Below, piece by piece: positions 20,183-29,700 of a DNA stretch of 64,000 nucleotides. Numbering within the stretch: the stretch's first letter is position 1; each line of letters starts with the position of its first letter. The DNA is taken from positions 1,054,001 through 1,118,000 of the forward strand of contig NZ_RJAC01000001.1 in assembly GCF_003999975.1 (NCBI RefSeq). Reading direction: 5' to 3'. The notes below the pieces were generated by a model. It did not search any database, had not been told where the DNA came from, and saw only the letters and a program-made list of their open reading frames with translations. Source of the DNA: Actinoplanes solisilvae. Lineage in GTDB: Bacteria; Actinomycetota; Actinomycetes; Mycobacteriales; Micromonosporaceae. The position numbers and the translations under genes were made by a program.

Positions 20183-21202
20183 GTGGACGCTACCGCGATC
20201 AACGAGTCCGGTCGCGCCAGGAGCGCGGCCTCCATCACGCTCGAGGACGTCGGCAAGACGTACCCGGATGGCACGGTCGCGGTCGGCGACTTCAGCCTCG
20301 AGGTGCACGCCGGTGAGCTCACGGTGCTGATCGGGCCGTCGGGGTGCGGGAAGTCCACGATCCTTCGCATGATCAATCGGCTGATCGAGCCGACCAACGG
20401 CCGCATCCTCATCGACGGCCAGAACATCCTCGAGCGCAACCCGGTGGATCTGCGCCGGCATATCGGCTACGTGATCCAGAACGTCGGGCTCTTCCCGCAC
20501 CAGAACATCCGCACCAACATCAGCACCGTGCCGCGACTGCTCGGCTGGGACCGCTCGAAGGTCGCGTCCCGCGCCGACGAACTGCTGGAGCTGGTCGGCC
20601 TCGACCCGGCCCGCTACGCCAAGCGCTACCCGCACGAGCTGTCCGGCGGTCAGCGGCAGCGGGTCGGCGTGGCTCGCGCGCTGGCCGCCGATCCGCTGGT
20701 GCTGCTGATGGACGAGCCGTTCTCGGCGGTCGACCCGATCGCGCGCGGACGCCTGCAGGAGGAGTTCCTCAAACTGCAGGCCGCGGTCGGCAAGACGATC
20801 GTGATGGTCACCCACGACATCGACGAGGCGGTGCGGCTGGGCGACCGCATCGCGGTGCTCGCGCAGGGCGGGCGGCTCCTGCAGTACGCCCCACCGGCCG
20901 AGCTGCTGAGCCGCCCGGTCTCCTCCGACGTGGCCGACTTCGTGGGCGCCGACCGGGGCATCCGCCGCCTCGCGGTCACCGGCGTACGCACCGCGCTGCG
21001 CCCGGCCGAGCAGGCGCTCGATCCGGGCAGCAGAGCCACGGTGGACGCCGGCGGCACGCTCTACGACGCGCTCGCTGTGATGCTGGCCTCCGACGTCGCC
21101 GAGGTGGTCGTGGTCGAGGAGGGGAAGGCGATCGGCACCGTGACGCGCGCCGACCTGTTCGAGGCGCCCGGCCGCGAGACGCAGCCGGCCGCCCAGATCT
21201 GA
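20183..21202 (+). CDS. Osmoprotectant ABC transporter ATP-binding protein
   Basis: The 339-residue ATPase has Walker A (GPSGCGKST), signature motif LSGGQRQRVGVARAL and Walker B (VLLMDEPFSAVDP), then a H-loop (VTHDIDEAVRLGDRI). A C-terminal CBS-like regulatory stretch follows (GGTLYDALAVMLASDVAEVVVVEE). GTG at 20183 is supported by GGAAGGA at 20171-20177. It powers the two permeases encoded divergently. Its stop directly abuts the stop of the next, convergent gene with no gap. Confidence 0.92.
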   Translation: MDATAINESGRARSAASITLEDVGKTYPDGTVAVGDFSLEVHAGELTVLIGPSGCGKSTILRMINRLIEPTNGRILIDGQNILERNPVDLRRHIGYVIQNVGLFPHQNIRTNISTVPRLLGWDRSKVASRADELLELVGLDPARYAKRYPHELSGGQRQRVGVARALAADPLVLLMDEPFSAVDPIARGRLQEEFLKLQAAVGKTIVMVTHDIDEAVRLGDRIAVLAQGGRLLQYAPPAELLSRPVSSDVADFVGADRGIRRLAVTGVRTALRPAEQALDPGSRATVDAGGTLYDALAVMLASDVAEVVVVEEGKAIGTVTRADLFEAPGRETQPAAQI

Positions 21203-21694
21203 TCATCGGGTTCCGCGATAGCCCCCGAGCGTGGCGAGGCCGACGATCCAGCCGACGAACAGCCCGTACGAGGCCCCGTTGCCGGCCGCCTGGAACGCGC
21301 CCAGCAGTGAGGGGTTGGCCAGGAACAGCGTCGTCAGCAGGGCGGCGAAGCCACCGGCGAAGATGTAGGACGCCCAGCCGGCGAAGAACTGGCTGATCGT
21401 CCCGCGGGCCCGGGCGAGCTGCGAGCCCGGCAGCAGGTAGAGGAAGAGCGCGGTCAGCACGACCAGCAGGATCGCCTTGAGGTCGCCGACGATGATGTCG
21501 CGCAGCGAGTTGTCGGAGTCGAAGGACCAGCGCGGCCACGACAGCAGGCGCAGCCACCAGCCGCCGGCCGTGTTCGGGTTTGTGTTGTCCGCCGCCCAGT
21601 CGGCATACCAGGGGCTGCCGAAGACGAGGACCAGTATCAGCGCGGCCAGAGTGCCCGCGCCGGGAGCGGATTTGTACCGGTTACCGAGAGCCAT
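21203..21694 (-). CDS. Small multi-span membrane protein of unknown function
   Basis: The 163-residue protein has about four hydrophobic segments (TLAALILVLVFGSPWYADW, AILLVVLTALFLYLLPG, YIFAGGFAALLTTLFLA, YGLFVGWIVGLATLGG) and no recognised catalytic motif. The acidic/Trp-rich loop between spans one and two probably lies outside. Start ATG 21694. It is not part of the ABC operon (opposite strand to the ATPase, convergent). Function not recognised. Confidence 0.7.
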   Translation of the reverse strand: MALGNRYKSAPGAGTLAALILVLVFGSPWYADWAADNTNPNTAGGWWLRLLSWPRWSFDSDNSLRDIIVGDLKAILLVVLTALFLYLLPGSQLARARGTISQFFAGWASYIFAGGFAALLTTLFLANPSLLGAFQAAGNGASYGLFVGWIVGLATLGGYRGTR

Positions 21695-21759
21695 GCGCTG
21701 CTGGATTCCCAGCGCGGGCCCTGTTTCAAACGACGGCCATGAATGCCCTGGTGAAGGCG

Positions 21760-22047
21760 TTACTGGTGCTTCTGCAAGTAGTCGATGAACTTGGCTCGCA
21801 GCAGCGGCTCGGTCTCCTCGAGCATGTGCCCCTCGAGCTCGCGCCAGAGCGCGACCGCCTCGTCGACGATCGGGCCGATCGAGTTGGGTGCGCCGTCGAG
21901 CTGCGACGCCTCTTCCGAGTCGGGCAGGTGCTTGAAGACCGACCAGAAGAAGCTGACGTCGCGGCGCTCGCGGGCGAGGCTGAAGGAGCGCTCGCGCAGC
22001 TCCTCGGTCGGCAGGGCGTCCAGCTCGGCGAAGCTCGGGGTGGTCAT
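21760..22047 (-). CDS. Conserved small soluble protein, function unknown
   Basis: The 95-residue protein is acidic and helical (PSFAELDALPTEELRERSF, WSVFKHLPDSEEASQLDG, LWRELEGHMLEETEPLLR), with no signal or membrane segment. ATG at 22047. It follows the permease-like gene by 31 bases on the same strand, so the two may be co-transcribed. No function can be assigned from the sequence. Confidence 0.65.
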   Translation of the reverse strand: MTTPSFAELDALPTEELRERSFSLARERRDVSFFWSVFKHLPDSEEASQLDGAPNSIGPIVDEAVALWRELEGHMLEETEPLLRAKFIDYLQKHQ

Positions 22048-22078
22048 GGGTAAAAGCATAAGCGGGGCGGCGGGGCCG

Positions 22079-23320
22079 TTACCGGCTGGTTCCCCAGGGA
22101 CCGGCGTCCCAGCGGTCGCCGCGCGGGGTCGTCGTCGAGGTCGACCAGGTCTCGGGCAGATCGGGTGACCAGTTCGCGCCGGCCGAGGTGGGCGCGGCGT
22201 TCCAGTCGGCCGGGCCGGCCACGGGAAGCGGCCGGCCGTAGGTCTCGACCAGGCGGGTGACGACCAGTCCGGCCGCGAAGACGGCGGCCGCGATCGCGAA
22301 CAGCGAGATGTCGAAATCGCGGCGCGCGGCGTAGTCGAGGAACAGCGTGAGCGCGGCGACGGCGAACAACGTGCCGAAGATGCCACCGCGACGGCCGTAC
22401 GCGCTGGTGCCGGCGAGCAGGGCGAGGCCGAGCGCGATGCCGGTCCACTCGAGGCCGGTGCCCGGAATGACCGGGGCGTCGGACCGGGCGGCCAGCAGCA
22501 GGCCCGCGCCGACCGCGAAGAGCGAGGACAGCAGCAGCGCGCCGAGCACCGGCACGGCGACGGCCGGGCCGCGGCGACGGGCCGGGTCGCCGATCGGTCG
22601 CATCCGGCCCAGCCAGCGCCGCACCGGGCTGATCGTGCCCAGCGCGCCGCCGAGCACGGCCAGCAGCGCGAAGCCGCCGAAGAGGAAGAACGCGTGATCG
22701 GTCGGGTCGTAGGTGCCCTGCAGTGCGACCGGGGCGACCCGCAACTGGTCGAAGACGATCACCCCGAGGGCGCCGGCGAGCGTCGCCGCCCAGCCGGGCA
22801 CGTGCAGCACCAGCACGATCACGGCGATCACGATCGCGCCCGCCGCGGCGAGAATGAGGGCCGGCACCATCGCCTTGACCAGGCCCTGATCGCCCTGCTC
22901 GGCGTACTGCAGGGAGGCGGCCAGGGCGATCGGGCCGAGCGCCAGGTTGGGCACGCCGGCCCGCAGGCTCAGGCCCGCGCCCAGCGCCAGCAGGCCGATC
23001 GCGGCGCCGGTGATCAGCAGCGTGTCGAGGGCGGGCCGCCGGATGCTGTCGCCGTCGAGTCGCCACAGCAGGAAGCCGATGGCCGCCGCGGCGACCAGCA
23101 GCACCACCTCCCAGCCGAGGTGGATGCCGAGCCGGTCACGGCCGTCCTCGTCGGCCTCGGCCCGGCGATGCAGGTCGGCCGTCGTCTCGCCGACGCTGTC
23201 GAGCTCTTCGGCCCGGCGTCGCTGATCGGCCCCGGCCAGCGTGTTGGCGCGGTACGCCGCCGGATCGGTGGGCGTGGGTTCCTCGGCCTGCCGACGGTAG
23301 GTCGCCTCGTCGTACGCCAT
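22079..23320 (-). CDS. Polytopic membrane protein resembling sugar ABC permeases (RbsC-like), probably divergent
   Basis: The 413-residue protein has a charged cytosolic N-terminus of about 70 residues (MAYDEATYRRQAEEPTP ...), then about nine or ten hydrophobic spans. Segments such as LRAGVPNLALGPIALAASLQYA and YGRRGGIFGTLFAVAALTLF resemble the BPD_transp_2 permease family. No ATPase or binding protein lies beside it, and the conserved coupling loop is not obvious, so transport is uncertain. A C-terminal hydrophilic tail (WNAAPTSAGANWSPD) is unlike that family. ATG 23320. Confidence 0.65.
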   Translation of the reverse strand: MAYDEATYRRQAEEPTPTDPAAYRANTLAGADQRRRAEELDSVGETTADLHRRAEADEDGRDRLGIHLGWEVVLLVAAAAIGFLLWRLDGDSIRRPALDTLLITGAAIGLLALGAGLSLRAGVPNLALGPIALAASLQYAEQGDQGLVKAMVPALILAAAGAIVIAVIVLVLHVPGWAATLAGALGVIVFDQLRVAPVALQGTYDPTDHAFFLFGGFALLAVLGGALGTISPVRRWLGRMRPIGDPARRRGPAVAVPVLGALLLSSLFAVGAGLLLAARSDAPVIPGTGLEWTGIALGLALLAGTSAYGRRGGIFGTLFAVAALTLFLDYAARRDFDISLFAIAAAVFAAGLVVTRLVETYGRPLPVAGPADWNAAPTSAGANWSPDLPETWSTSTTTPRGDRWDAGPWGTSR

Positions 23321-23458
23321 CGTCGCGCCTTCCTCGTGTGCGCCCCCGTGAGGTGAACGCACGCCGATGTCTCCCGCCGGGCGCGTGCCCGTGCCCAGAG
23401 CATACGGATACGAGTCGGTCTCAGTTCAAGACCGAAATCGGGGGGTTGCCGACGGGCG

Positions 23459-23980
23459 TCAGAGAAGACCGGACGGGCGGTCGAGGTCGTTCTTGTCCTT
23501 GGAATCGGGCTGCTTGGGAACGCGGCACGCGCGCTCGAGCCAGAGGGCGGCGCCGATCAGGACGAGGGCCGACACCACCGTGGCGATCGCGGCGGGCCGG
23601 TCGGCGCCGGCCGCGACTGTTCCCTTCATGAGCAGAACGATGAGCACGCCCGCCGAGAAACCGGTGAACAGCGCCCCGAGCAGTGAGGACGCCTTGGCCA
23701 GAGCGACGTATCGGGCGACGGCGAGAGGGTCGACCGGCGGGGTGCCGGGCTTGCGTCGCCGGATGCGGGCCCACGTGTTCTGCGCCAGCAGACCCTCGGC
23801 GATCGCGAGCGCGGCCAGCACGACCACGGGCGACCACGGCAGAGGCGGCAGCGTCTCGTAGAACGCGCTGAGCAGCAGCCAGCCGACGGCCGCGGCGACG
23901 AGAACCACGACGATCAGCACCGAGATGCTGGTCGGGCGCATCGACGGATCCGGCCGGGGCGCCTGCGGGTTGCTGCTCAC
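23459..23980 (-). CDS. DUF3180 membrane protein
   Basis: The 173-residue protein has four predicted spans (TSISVLIVVVLVAAAVGWLL, WSPVVVLAALAIAEGLLA, SLLGALFTGFSAGVLIVLL, IATVVSALVLIGAALWLE). The central basic loop ARIRRRKPGTPPVDPLAVAR is characteristic of DUF3180. GTG at 23980 overlaps the folK stop (GTGA). The same gene follows folK in mycobacteria, which supports the assignment and places it at the end of the folate operon. Molecular role unknown. Confidence 0.87.
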   Translation of the reverse strand: MSSNPQAPRPDPSMRPTSISVLIVVVLVAAAVGWLLLSAFYETLPPLPWSPVVVLAALAIAEGLLAQNTWARIRRRKPGTPPVDPLAVARYVALAKASSLLGALFTGFSAGVLIVLLMKGTVAAGADRPAAIATVVSALVLIGAALWLERACRVPKQPDSKDKNDLDRPSGLL

Positions 23981-24504
23981 TTCGTCGACTCTAGTGCGAG
24001 ATCGGGTCGTGGGGTCAGCCCGGCGAGGTCGCCGGCCAGAGCAGGTTCGTCCAACAGCGCGGCGATCGGGCCGTGACCGGGCAGTTCGGCGTCGGGTCGC
24101 AGGTCGAGCCAGGGGCGCAGCACGAAGGCCCGCAGATGGGCGCGCGGATGCGGCAGGATCAACTCCGGATCGTCGCTGAGCACCGGCCGGCCGTCGTCGT
24201 CCCAGACGGCGATCACGTCGACGTCGAGGGTGCGCGGGCCGAAACGCCGCAGCGGATCACGCACCCGTCCCGCCGCGATCTCGGCCGTGCGGGCGCGCTC
24301 CAGCCAGTCCCGCGGGCCCGCCGCCGGGTCCGAGACCAGAACAACGGCGTTCAGGTACGCCGGCTGGCCGGCATCGCCCCACGGTGGCGTCTCGTACACG
24401 CCCGAACTCGCCTCGACGGCCGGGCCGAGCACTCTCAGGGCCAGCCGCAGGTGCTCTTCACGATCTCCCAGGTTGCTCCCGAGCGAGAGAACAGCCCGGC
24501 TCAT
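23977..24504 (-). CDS. folK: 2-amino-4-hydroxy-6-hydroxymethyldihydropteridine pyrophosphokinase
   Basis: Transfers pyrophosphate from ATP to the pterin alcohol in folate synthesis. The 175-residue protein has SLGSNLGDREEHLRLAL at the start, the signature RFGPRTLDVDVI, and ELILPHPRAHLRAFVL. ATG at 24504 overlaps the folB stop (ATGA) and its own stop overlaps the DUF3180 start, so the operon is translationally coupled throughout. Confidence 0.96.
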   Translation of the reverse strand: MSRAVLSLGSNLGDREEHLRLALRVLGPAVEASSGVYETPPWGDAGQPAYLNAVVLVSDPAAGPRDWLERARTAEIAAGRVRDPLRRFGPRTLDVDVIAVWDDDGRPVLSDDPELILPHPRAHLRAFVLRPWLDLRPDAELPGHGPIAALLDEPALAGDLAGLTPRPDLALESTK

Positions 24505-24872
24505 GTACGGCTCCCGCGCAGCGTGACGGACACGTCGGCGAACTCGAGCGGGATCGGGGCCTGCGGCTTGTGGACGGTGACCTCGGCCGCGGCGACCCGC
24601 GCGTCGTCGAGGCAGGCGGTCAGCAACCGGTCGGCGAGGGTCTCGATCAGGTTGACCGGCTCGCCGCCGACGATCTCGGCGAGGCGGCCCGCCAACTCGC
24701 CGTAGTGCACCGTGTCGGCGACGTCGTCGCTGGCCGCGGCCGGGCCGAGGTCGAGCTCGAGACGTACGTCGATCACGAAGTCCTGACCCTGCTCGCGCTC
24801 GAAGTCGAAGACGCCGTGCCGTCCTCGCACCCGCAGCCCGCTCAGCGCGATCTGACCCTGCACCCCGCTCAC
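24501..24872 (-). CDS. folB: Dihydroneopterin aldolase
   Basis: Cleaves dihydroneopterin to the hydroxymethyl-pterin used by FolK. The 123-residue protein has the family pattern LSGLRVRGRHGVFDFEREQG, DTVHYGELA, and the C-terminal VTVHKPQAPIP with its conserved lysine. GTG at 24872 overlaps the folP stop (GTGA). Length is normal for the homo-octameric enzyme. Confidence 0.96.
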   Translation of the reverse strand: MSGVQGQIALSGLRVRGRHGVFDFEREQGQDFVIDVRLELDLGPAAASDDVADTVHYGELAGRLAEIVGGEPVNLIETLADRLLTACLDDARVAAAEVTVHKPQAPIPLEFADVSVTLRGSRT

Positions 24873-25798
24873 TCCTTCTCACTCACCCGATCTTCGACAC
24901 TGCCTGTCACGGGCCGCTGGAGCCGCGGCGAGCCGGTCGCGCGCCAGACCGCGAGCGCGTCGGCGGTCGCGGTGACGTCGTGGACCCGTACGCCCCAGGC
25001 TCCTGCCGCGACAGCAAGGATCGACGTGGCCAGGGTCGCCGCCTCACGGTCCTCGACCGGGCGGGGAGTGCCGTCCGGACCGGCCAGCAACCGGCCCAGA
25101 TAGGTCTTGCGGCTGGCCGCGAAGAGGACCGGGTAGCCGAGATCGACGAAGACGTCGAGGCGGGCGCTCAGGGCCCAGTTGTGCTCGGCGTTCTTGGCGA
25201 AGCCCAGCCCGGGGTCGAGAATGATCTGTCCGGGATCGACACCGGCGCTCAGCGCTTCGCCAACCCGTTGCAGCAGTTCACCGCGCACCTCGGCGACCAC
25301 ATCGTCATAGACGGCCATCTTCGTCATGTGCCGCGAGTGGCCGCGCCAGTGCATGAGGATCCACGGGCAGCCCGACTCGGCCGCCACGCGGGCCATCCCG
25401 GGGTCGGCGAGACCGCCCGAGACATCGTTGATCACGGCGGCGCCCGCGTCGAGAGCCGCGGTCGCGACGGCCGCACGGGTGGTGTCGATGCTCAGCGGCA
25501 CGCCCGCCCGCGCCAGACCCTCGATCACCGGGACCACACGCTCGATCTCGGTATCGGCGTCGATGCGCTCGGCGCCCGGACGGGTCGACTCGCCGCCGAC
25601 GTCCACGATGTTCGCACCTGCGTGGTAAAGCTCGACGCCGTGCAAGATCGCGGCTTCCACGTCCGTGTATCGGCCGCCGTCCGAGAAGGAGTCGGGCGTG
25701 ACGTTGAGGATGCCCATCACGACCGGGTGATCCACGTGCATCAGTGCGCGGCCCGCCACCTGCGCATCTGTCGGCTCGGCCGTCGGCTCAGTCGTCAC
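24869..25798 (-). CDS. folP: Dihydropteroate synthase
   Basis: Condenses the pterin pyrophosphate with p-aminobenzoate; the sulfonamide target. The 309-residue protein has MGILNVTPDSFSDGGRY, DVGGESTRPGAERID, AAVINDVSGG, LDPGLGFAKNAEHNW and VRVHDVTAT in the right order. GTG 25798 is chosen; an upstream in-frame GTG at 25831 would add 11 residues. In mycobacteria folE lies immediately upstream. Here folE is more than 14 kb away and folP must use a promoter in the 25799-26094 gap. Confidence 0.95.
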   Translation of the reverse strand: MTTEPTAEPTDAQVAGRALMHVDHPVVMGILNVTPDSFSDGGRYTDVEAAILHGVELYHAGANIVDVGGESTRPGAERIDADTEIERVVPVIEGLARAGVPLSIDTTRAAVATAALDAGAAVINDVSGGLADPGMARVAAESGCPWILMHWRGHSRHMTKMAVYDDVVAEVRGELLQRVGEALSAGVDPGQIILDPGLGFAKNAEHNWALSARLDVFVDLGYPVLFAASRKTYLGRLLAGPDGTPRPVEDREAATLATSILAVAAGAWGVRVHDVTATADALAVWRATGSPRLQRPVTGSVEDRVSEKE

Positions 25799-25968
25799 GG
25801 GACGAGGGTACGGCGGCCGGGGTTGTCGCACGTGCGTACGATGGCCCGTAACTCAATTTCACGCACGCCATCACCTTGCGTAACGTTTCGGACGCTTGTA
25901 GCGAAGAACGGCGGGCCGTACTCTTCGGAACTGGGCATCATTTGAAGGACCGGAGAGAGCAGACGAGC
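25799..25968. promoter_or_regulatory. Divergent intergenic region between folP and the T4SS-like locus
   Basis: The region carries a perfect 10-bp palindrome (CGCACGTGCG, 25827-25836) just upstream of folP. It also carries a modest TTGCGT ... TGTAGC pair around 25883-25910 that could be a plus-strand promoter. Nothing else recognisable was seen. It marks the left edge of the accessory insert. Confidence 0.3.
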
Positions 25969-26037
25969 ATGGCTGTGCCCAAACGGCTCACTCGACGCGC
26001 CAGGGTGGGAAGTAGCACGATATGGGCGGTGCCGTGA
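25969..26037 (+). CDS. Possible 22-residue basic leader peptide
   Basis: ATG at 25969 opens MAVPKRLTRRARVGSSTIW and stops at 26035-26037. A GGAGAGAG purine run precedes it by about 9-16 bases. The first six residues coincide with the start of ribosomal protein L32 (MAVPKR), but nothing beyond them fits. It lies 57 bases before the first T4SS-like gene and could be a leader ORF or chance. Confidence 0.2.
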   Translation: MAVPKRLTRRARVGSSTIWAVP

Positions 26038-26094
26038 GGCTTCACAACTGCAGCGTGTCCGGAACCCCCTAGCCGGGCACGGGGAGGTTTAACG

Positions 26095-26388
26095 ATGATC
26101 GCCACTGAGCTCGCCACGCAGGCCGCGTCCGTGCTCGAGCAGATTACGCTCGCCGCGCCCGAACCCAAGGGCATCGATACCAATGGCGTCGTCAAGTTCT
26201 TCGCCAGCAACATCGCGCCGATCCTGCTCGCGGTGCTGGGCGTCATCTTCATCGGCCGCGCCAGCCGCGGTGAGATCTCGAAGGTGCTGACCAGCTCGGC
26301 CATCGCCATCGTCGGCCTGGCCTTCATCGCCGGTGCGGCAACCCTGTTCTTCGTCGGCGACTTCCTCATCGACCTGATCTTCAACTGA
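26095..26388 (+). CDS. VirB2/TrbC-like small membrane protein (pilin-like)
   Basis: The 97-residue protein has a hydrophilic N-terminus of about 30 residues. Two hydrophobic helices follow (FFASNIAPILLAVLGVIFIG, and a second one around AIAIVGLAFIAGAATLFFVG) separated by a short polar loop with a basic Arg/Lys (RASRGEISK). This is the size and topology of VirB2/TrbC pilins. A strong GGGGAGG site (26081-26087) precedes ATG 26095. It is the first gene of a plus-strand run in the same order as T4SS operons (small 2-TM, PrgI-like, VirB4, VirB6). The call rests on topology and context rather than strong motifs. Confidence 0.55.
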   Translation: MIATELATQAASVLEQITLAAPEPKGIDTNGVVKFFASNIAPILLAVLGVIFIGRASRGEISKVLTSSAIAIVGLAFIAGAATLFFVGDFLIDLIFN

Positions 26389-26389
26389 G

Positions 26390-26752
26390 ATGCGGCTTCG
26401 TACCGACGACGACATCTACCGGGCGAGGCTCGTCTATCTGGGCCCCCCGGGCTACACCCTGCCCATCCACCTGCCGTACGCGCAGTACGGCATGTTCGTG
26501 GCGCTGGTTCCACTCTTCATGGTCCTGCACTACCTGATGACCTTCGAGTTCGACGCGTTCCCGGCCTGGGAGATCGCGTTGGCCATGGTCACCACGTCGT
26601 ACGTGTTCCGCCATGTCGACCCCGACCGTCCCGCACGGGTCGTCATCCGGACCGCCCTCACCGACTGGCGTCGCACCCGCGAGCCGGCGGTCGAGCGCCG
26701 CGATCCGAGACTTGTCGCCACTCGCATCCGGGTTCGGGAGGAGTTGGTATGA
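26390..26752 (+). CDS. VirB3/PrgI-like membrane protein
   Basis: The 120-residue protein has a short N-terminus, two close hydrophobic segments (GMFVALVPLFMVLHYLM, WEIALAMVTTSYVF) and a basic C-terminus (TDWRRTREPAVERRDPR). It starts one base after the pilin-like gene's stop. A two-helix protein directly before the VirB4 ATPase is the VirB3/PrgI/TcpE position in T4SS operons. Such proteins recruit VirB4 to the membrane. Identity is inferred from size, topology and position. Confidence 0.55.
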   Translation: MRLRTDDDIYRARLVYLGPPGYTLPIHLPYAQYGMFVALVPLFMVLHYLMTFEFDAFPAWEIALAMVTTSYVFRHVDPDRPARVVIRTALTDWRRTREPAVERRDPRLVATRIRVREELV

Positions 26753-26786
26753 CCAGTTCTGTCGCACACTCCCTCGGGGCCGACGC

Positions 26787-29700
26787 ATGAGCGGACCTTT
26801 CCCGCACGGGCATCCCCGCGCGGATGCCGACGCGCAGGGCAGGCGGAGTAACGGAATGCGTTCGGACGGCTACCCTCCGGCTGATTCCGGGGATCTTGAG
26901 GCCGCGGAGGAGTTCGTCGCGGCGCCGGGACACGGCGCCGTGGGGGTCTTCCAGTCGCCGCAGCCGGTGCGGCCGCGGAACGGGGCGGTCGACACCACAC
27001 TCGACATCGATTCGCCGTTCCTCGATCTCTTCGGCGGGGCGGCGCCACCGGCACCGGCCACTCCGGCGGGTGAATCCCGGCCCGATCCAGAACTCGACTT
27101 CGACTACGGGTTCGACTTCGACGACCGGGTGACGGCAGCCCCTTCGCCGGCACCGCCGTCCCCCGTCTCAGCGCCGCCGTCCCCTGTGTCCGGCCCACCG
27201 TCCGCTGTGGCCGGGCCGCCGGTCGCCGTCTCACCGGCTTCCGATCCGCCTTTCGAGCCGCCGTTCGAGGACGACCAGGAAGGGCCGTCCGGCGCCTGGG
27301 GCACTCCCGAGCCGGTGTCGCCGTTCAGCCGGGCGCCGATCGGGCCCAAGGCCGACTTCTACCAGGAATCCGCAGCCGACCCCGACGTCGAGGACTGGCC
27401 CGACTTCGACAAGTGGCCGGCCTCGCCGCAGACGGCAGCGGCCCCGCAGGCCACCCCTGCCCCAGCCACCCCCGCCCCGGCGTCCCCCGCGCTCTGGCAG
27501 ACCGTCGGTGGCCCGGTGCCGCGCGCACCGCAGCAGGCCGGACCCGTCGAGGCGTACGCGGGCCCGAATGAACCGCCGATCGAGGCGGCCCTGCCGGTGC
27601 CGGCCAAGGATCGAGCGCCCGCCAAGCGCCGGGAGAAAGCCCCGGCCAAGCCCCAGGCGCGGAACCTGCCCGCGCGGCAGGAAAAGAAGCCGAAGCAGCC
27701 CAAACCGGTGGCGCTGCGCCCGCACAAGCTCAAGTTCAACGACCGCGACCCGGTCATGGAACTCGAGATCAGCGAGATCGCCGGCCACCTGACCTTCACC
27801 CAGAGCACGGTCACCGCCTGGTACTACCTGCCCGAGGTGCGCTGGGCGTTCCGGCCCGACGCCGAGCGCGAGGCGCTGCTGAGCGCGATCTCCGAGCAGT
27901 ACGCGGGCCTGGCCGGCTTCCGGCTGCACCTGCGCCGCACCAACCGCCCGTTCCCGGCCGACGAGTGGGCCCGCACGGTCGACTCGTTCACCGCGAAGCC
28001 GCTGCCCGACGTGCGCGGCGGCACCTCGTGGTCCGACCATCTCGTGGCGGCCCAGCGGCACCTGCTCTCGGTCAACCACGCCGAGGGGCAGACCTACCTG
28101 GGCGTGACCTTCGCGCGGCGCTCCCTCGGCGACACGTTCTCCGAGCGAGTCCTGCGGATCTTCGGCAAGGGCACCTCGGACGGCGAACGGCGCAAGCTCA
28201 ACCGGGCCGTCGAGCAGTTCGACGAGGTACTCAACGCGTTCGGCATGCGCGGGCGACGGGTCACCCCGCAAGAGCTGGAATGGCTCCTGTTCCGCTCGGT
28301 CGCGCTGTGCATGGCGCCACCCGGGCCGCTCTCGCCGGTCACGAACGGGCAGTGGGACACCGGCGACCTGCTCGCGCTCACCGAGCAGGTCGAGCGCTAC
28401 CGGACACCGTACGGCTCGACTGTGAAGCTTGTGAACCGGATGACCGGAGAGGAACGGCACGTCGCCGTGCTGTCGGTCGGGCGCATGGAACCGCTCGAAA
28501 TTCCCGAGAAACACGAGCCGTGGATGCACTTCCACGAGCGCCTGCCCTGGCCGATGGAACTCTCCTCGCGGATCGACATCCTCGGCTCGGGCAGCTCGTT
28601 CAAGAACCTCGAGCACCGGCTCCGCATGATCCGCTCCCAGCAGCTCGACTACGCCGAACACGGCATCGACGCGCCACCCGAACTGGAACGCCTGGCCAAG
28701 CGGGCGCTGGTGATCGGCGACGAGATGACGACCGGCCTGCCGACCGAATCGGCCCGCGCGCACGGCTGGCACCGCATCGCCGTCGGCGGCGCCACCCGCG
28801 AAGAATGCATGGAACGCGCTCGCCGCCTGATCCAGCTCTACTCGCGCGAGCTGCGCATCTCGCTGCAACACCCGAAGAACCAGGACCAGCTGGCCCGCGA
28901 GTTCATCCCGGGCGAACCGATCGCGAACACCGGGTACGTGCGTCGCATGCCGGTGAAGCTGCTGGCCGCGGCCCTGCCGCAGGCGGCGTCGACGGTGGGC
29001 GACCGCCGGGGCGACCTGATCGGGCGTACGGCGGGCACCTGCCGCCGGCCGGTCTTCCTCGACCTGCACTTCCCGATGGAGGTACGCGAGCGCTCCGGAC
29101 TGGGCGTCTTCGTGGCCGAGCCCGGCGGTGGCAAGTCGACCCTGATGGGCGCGCTGGGCTACCTGAACGCGCGCCGCGGGGTGCAGGTGACGCTGCTCGA
29201 CCCGTCCGGCCCCCTCGCCCGGCTGTGCCAGATGCCCGAGCTCCGGCCGTACTCGCGAGTGTTGAACCTGACCGGCTCGGAACAGGGCACGCTGGCGCCG
29301 TACGCGTTGATTCCCACACCCGTACGGTCGGAGTTCGCGACCGGGCCGAGCGGCGATCGCGAATACGAGATCGCGGTCTCCAACGCCCGGGCCGAACGCC
29401 GCATGCTGGTGCAGGACATCTGCTCGATGCTGGTGCCGCCGCAGGTCGCCAAGGAGGCGTCAACGGCGACCCTGCTGCGGCACGCCGTCCGCCAAGTGCC
29501 GGCCGAAGAGACGTCCACCCTCGACGACGTGGTACGCACCCTCCAAGGCCTCGGCGACGACGAAGGCCGTGAACTGGCCAACCTGCTCCTCGACACGGCC
29601 GAGATGCCCCTGGCCCTGCTGTTCTTCGGCTCCCCACCGCAACACCTGCTCGGCGCCGACGCCGCCCTCACCGTGATCACGATGGCCGGACTGCGACTGC

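Noticed and set aside
27231..29069. Long minus-strand frame opposite the VirB4-like gene
   Set aside because: No ribosome site or domain; the VirB4-like ATPase is well supported on the other strand.
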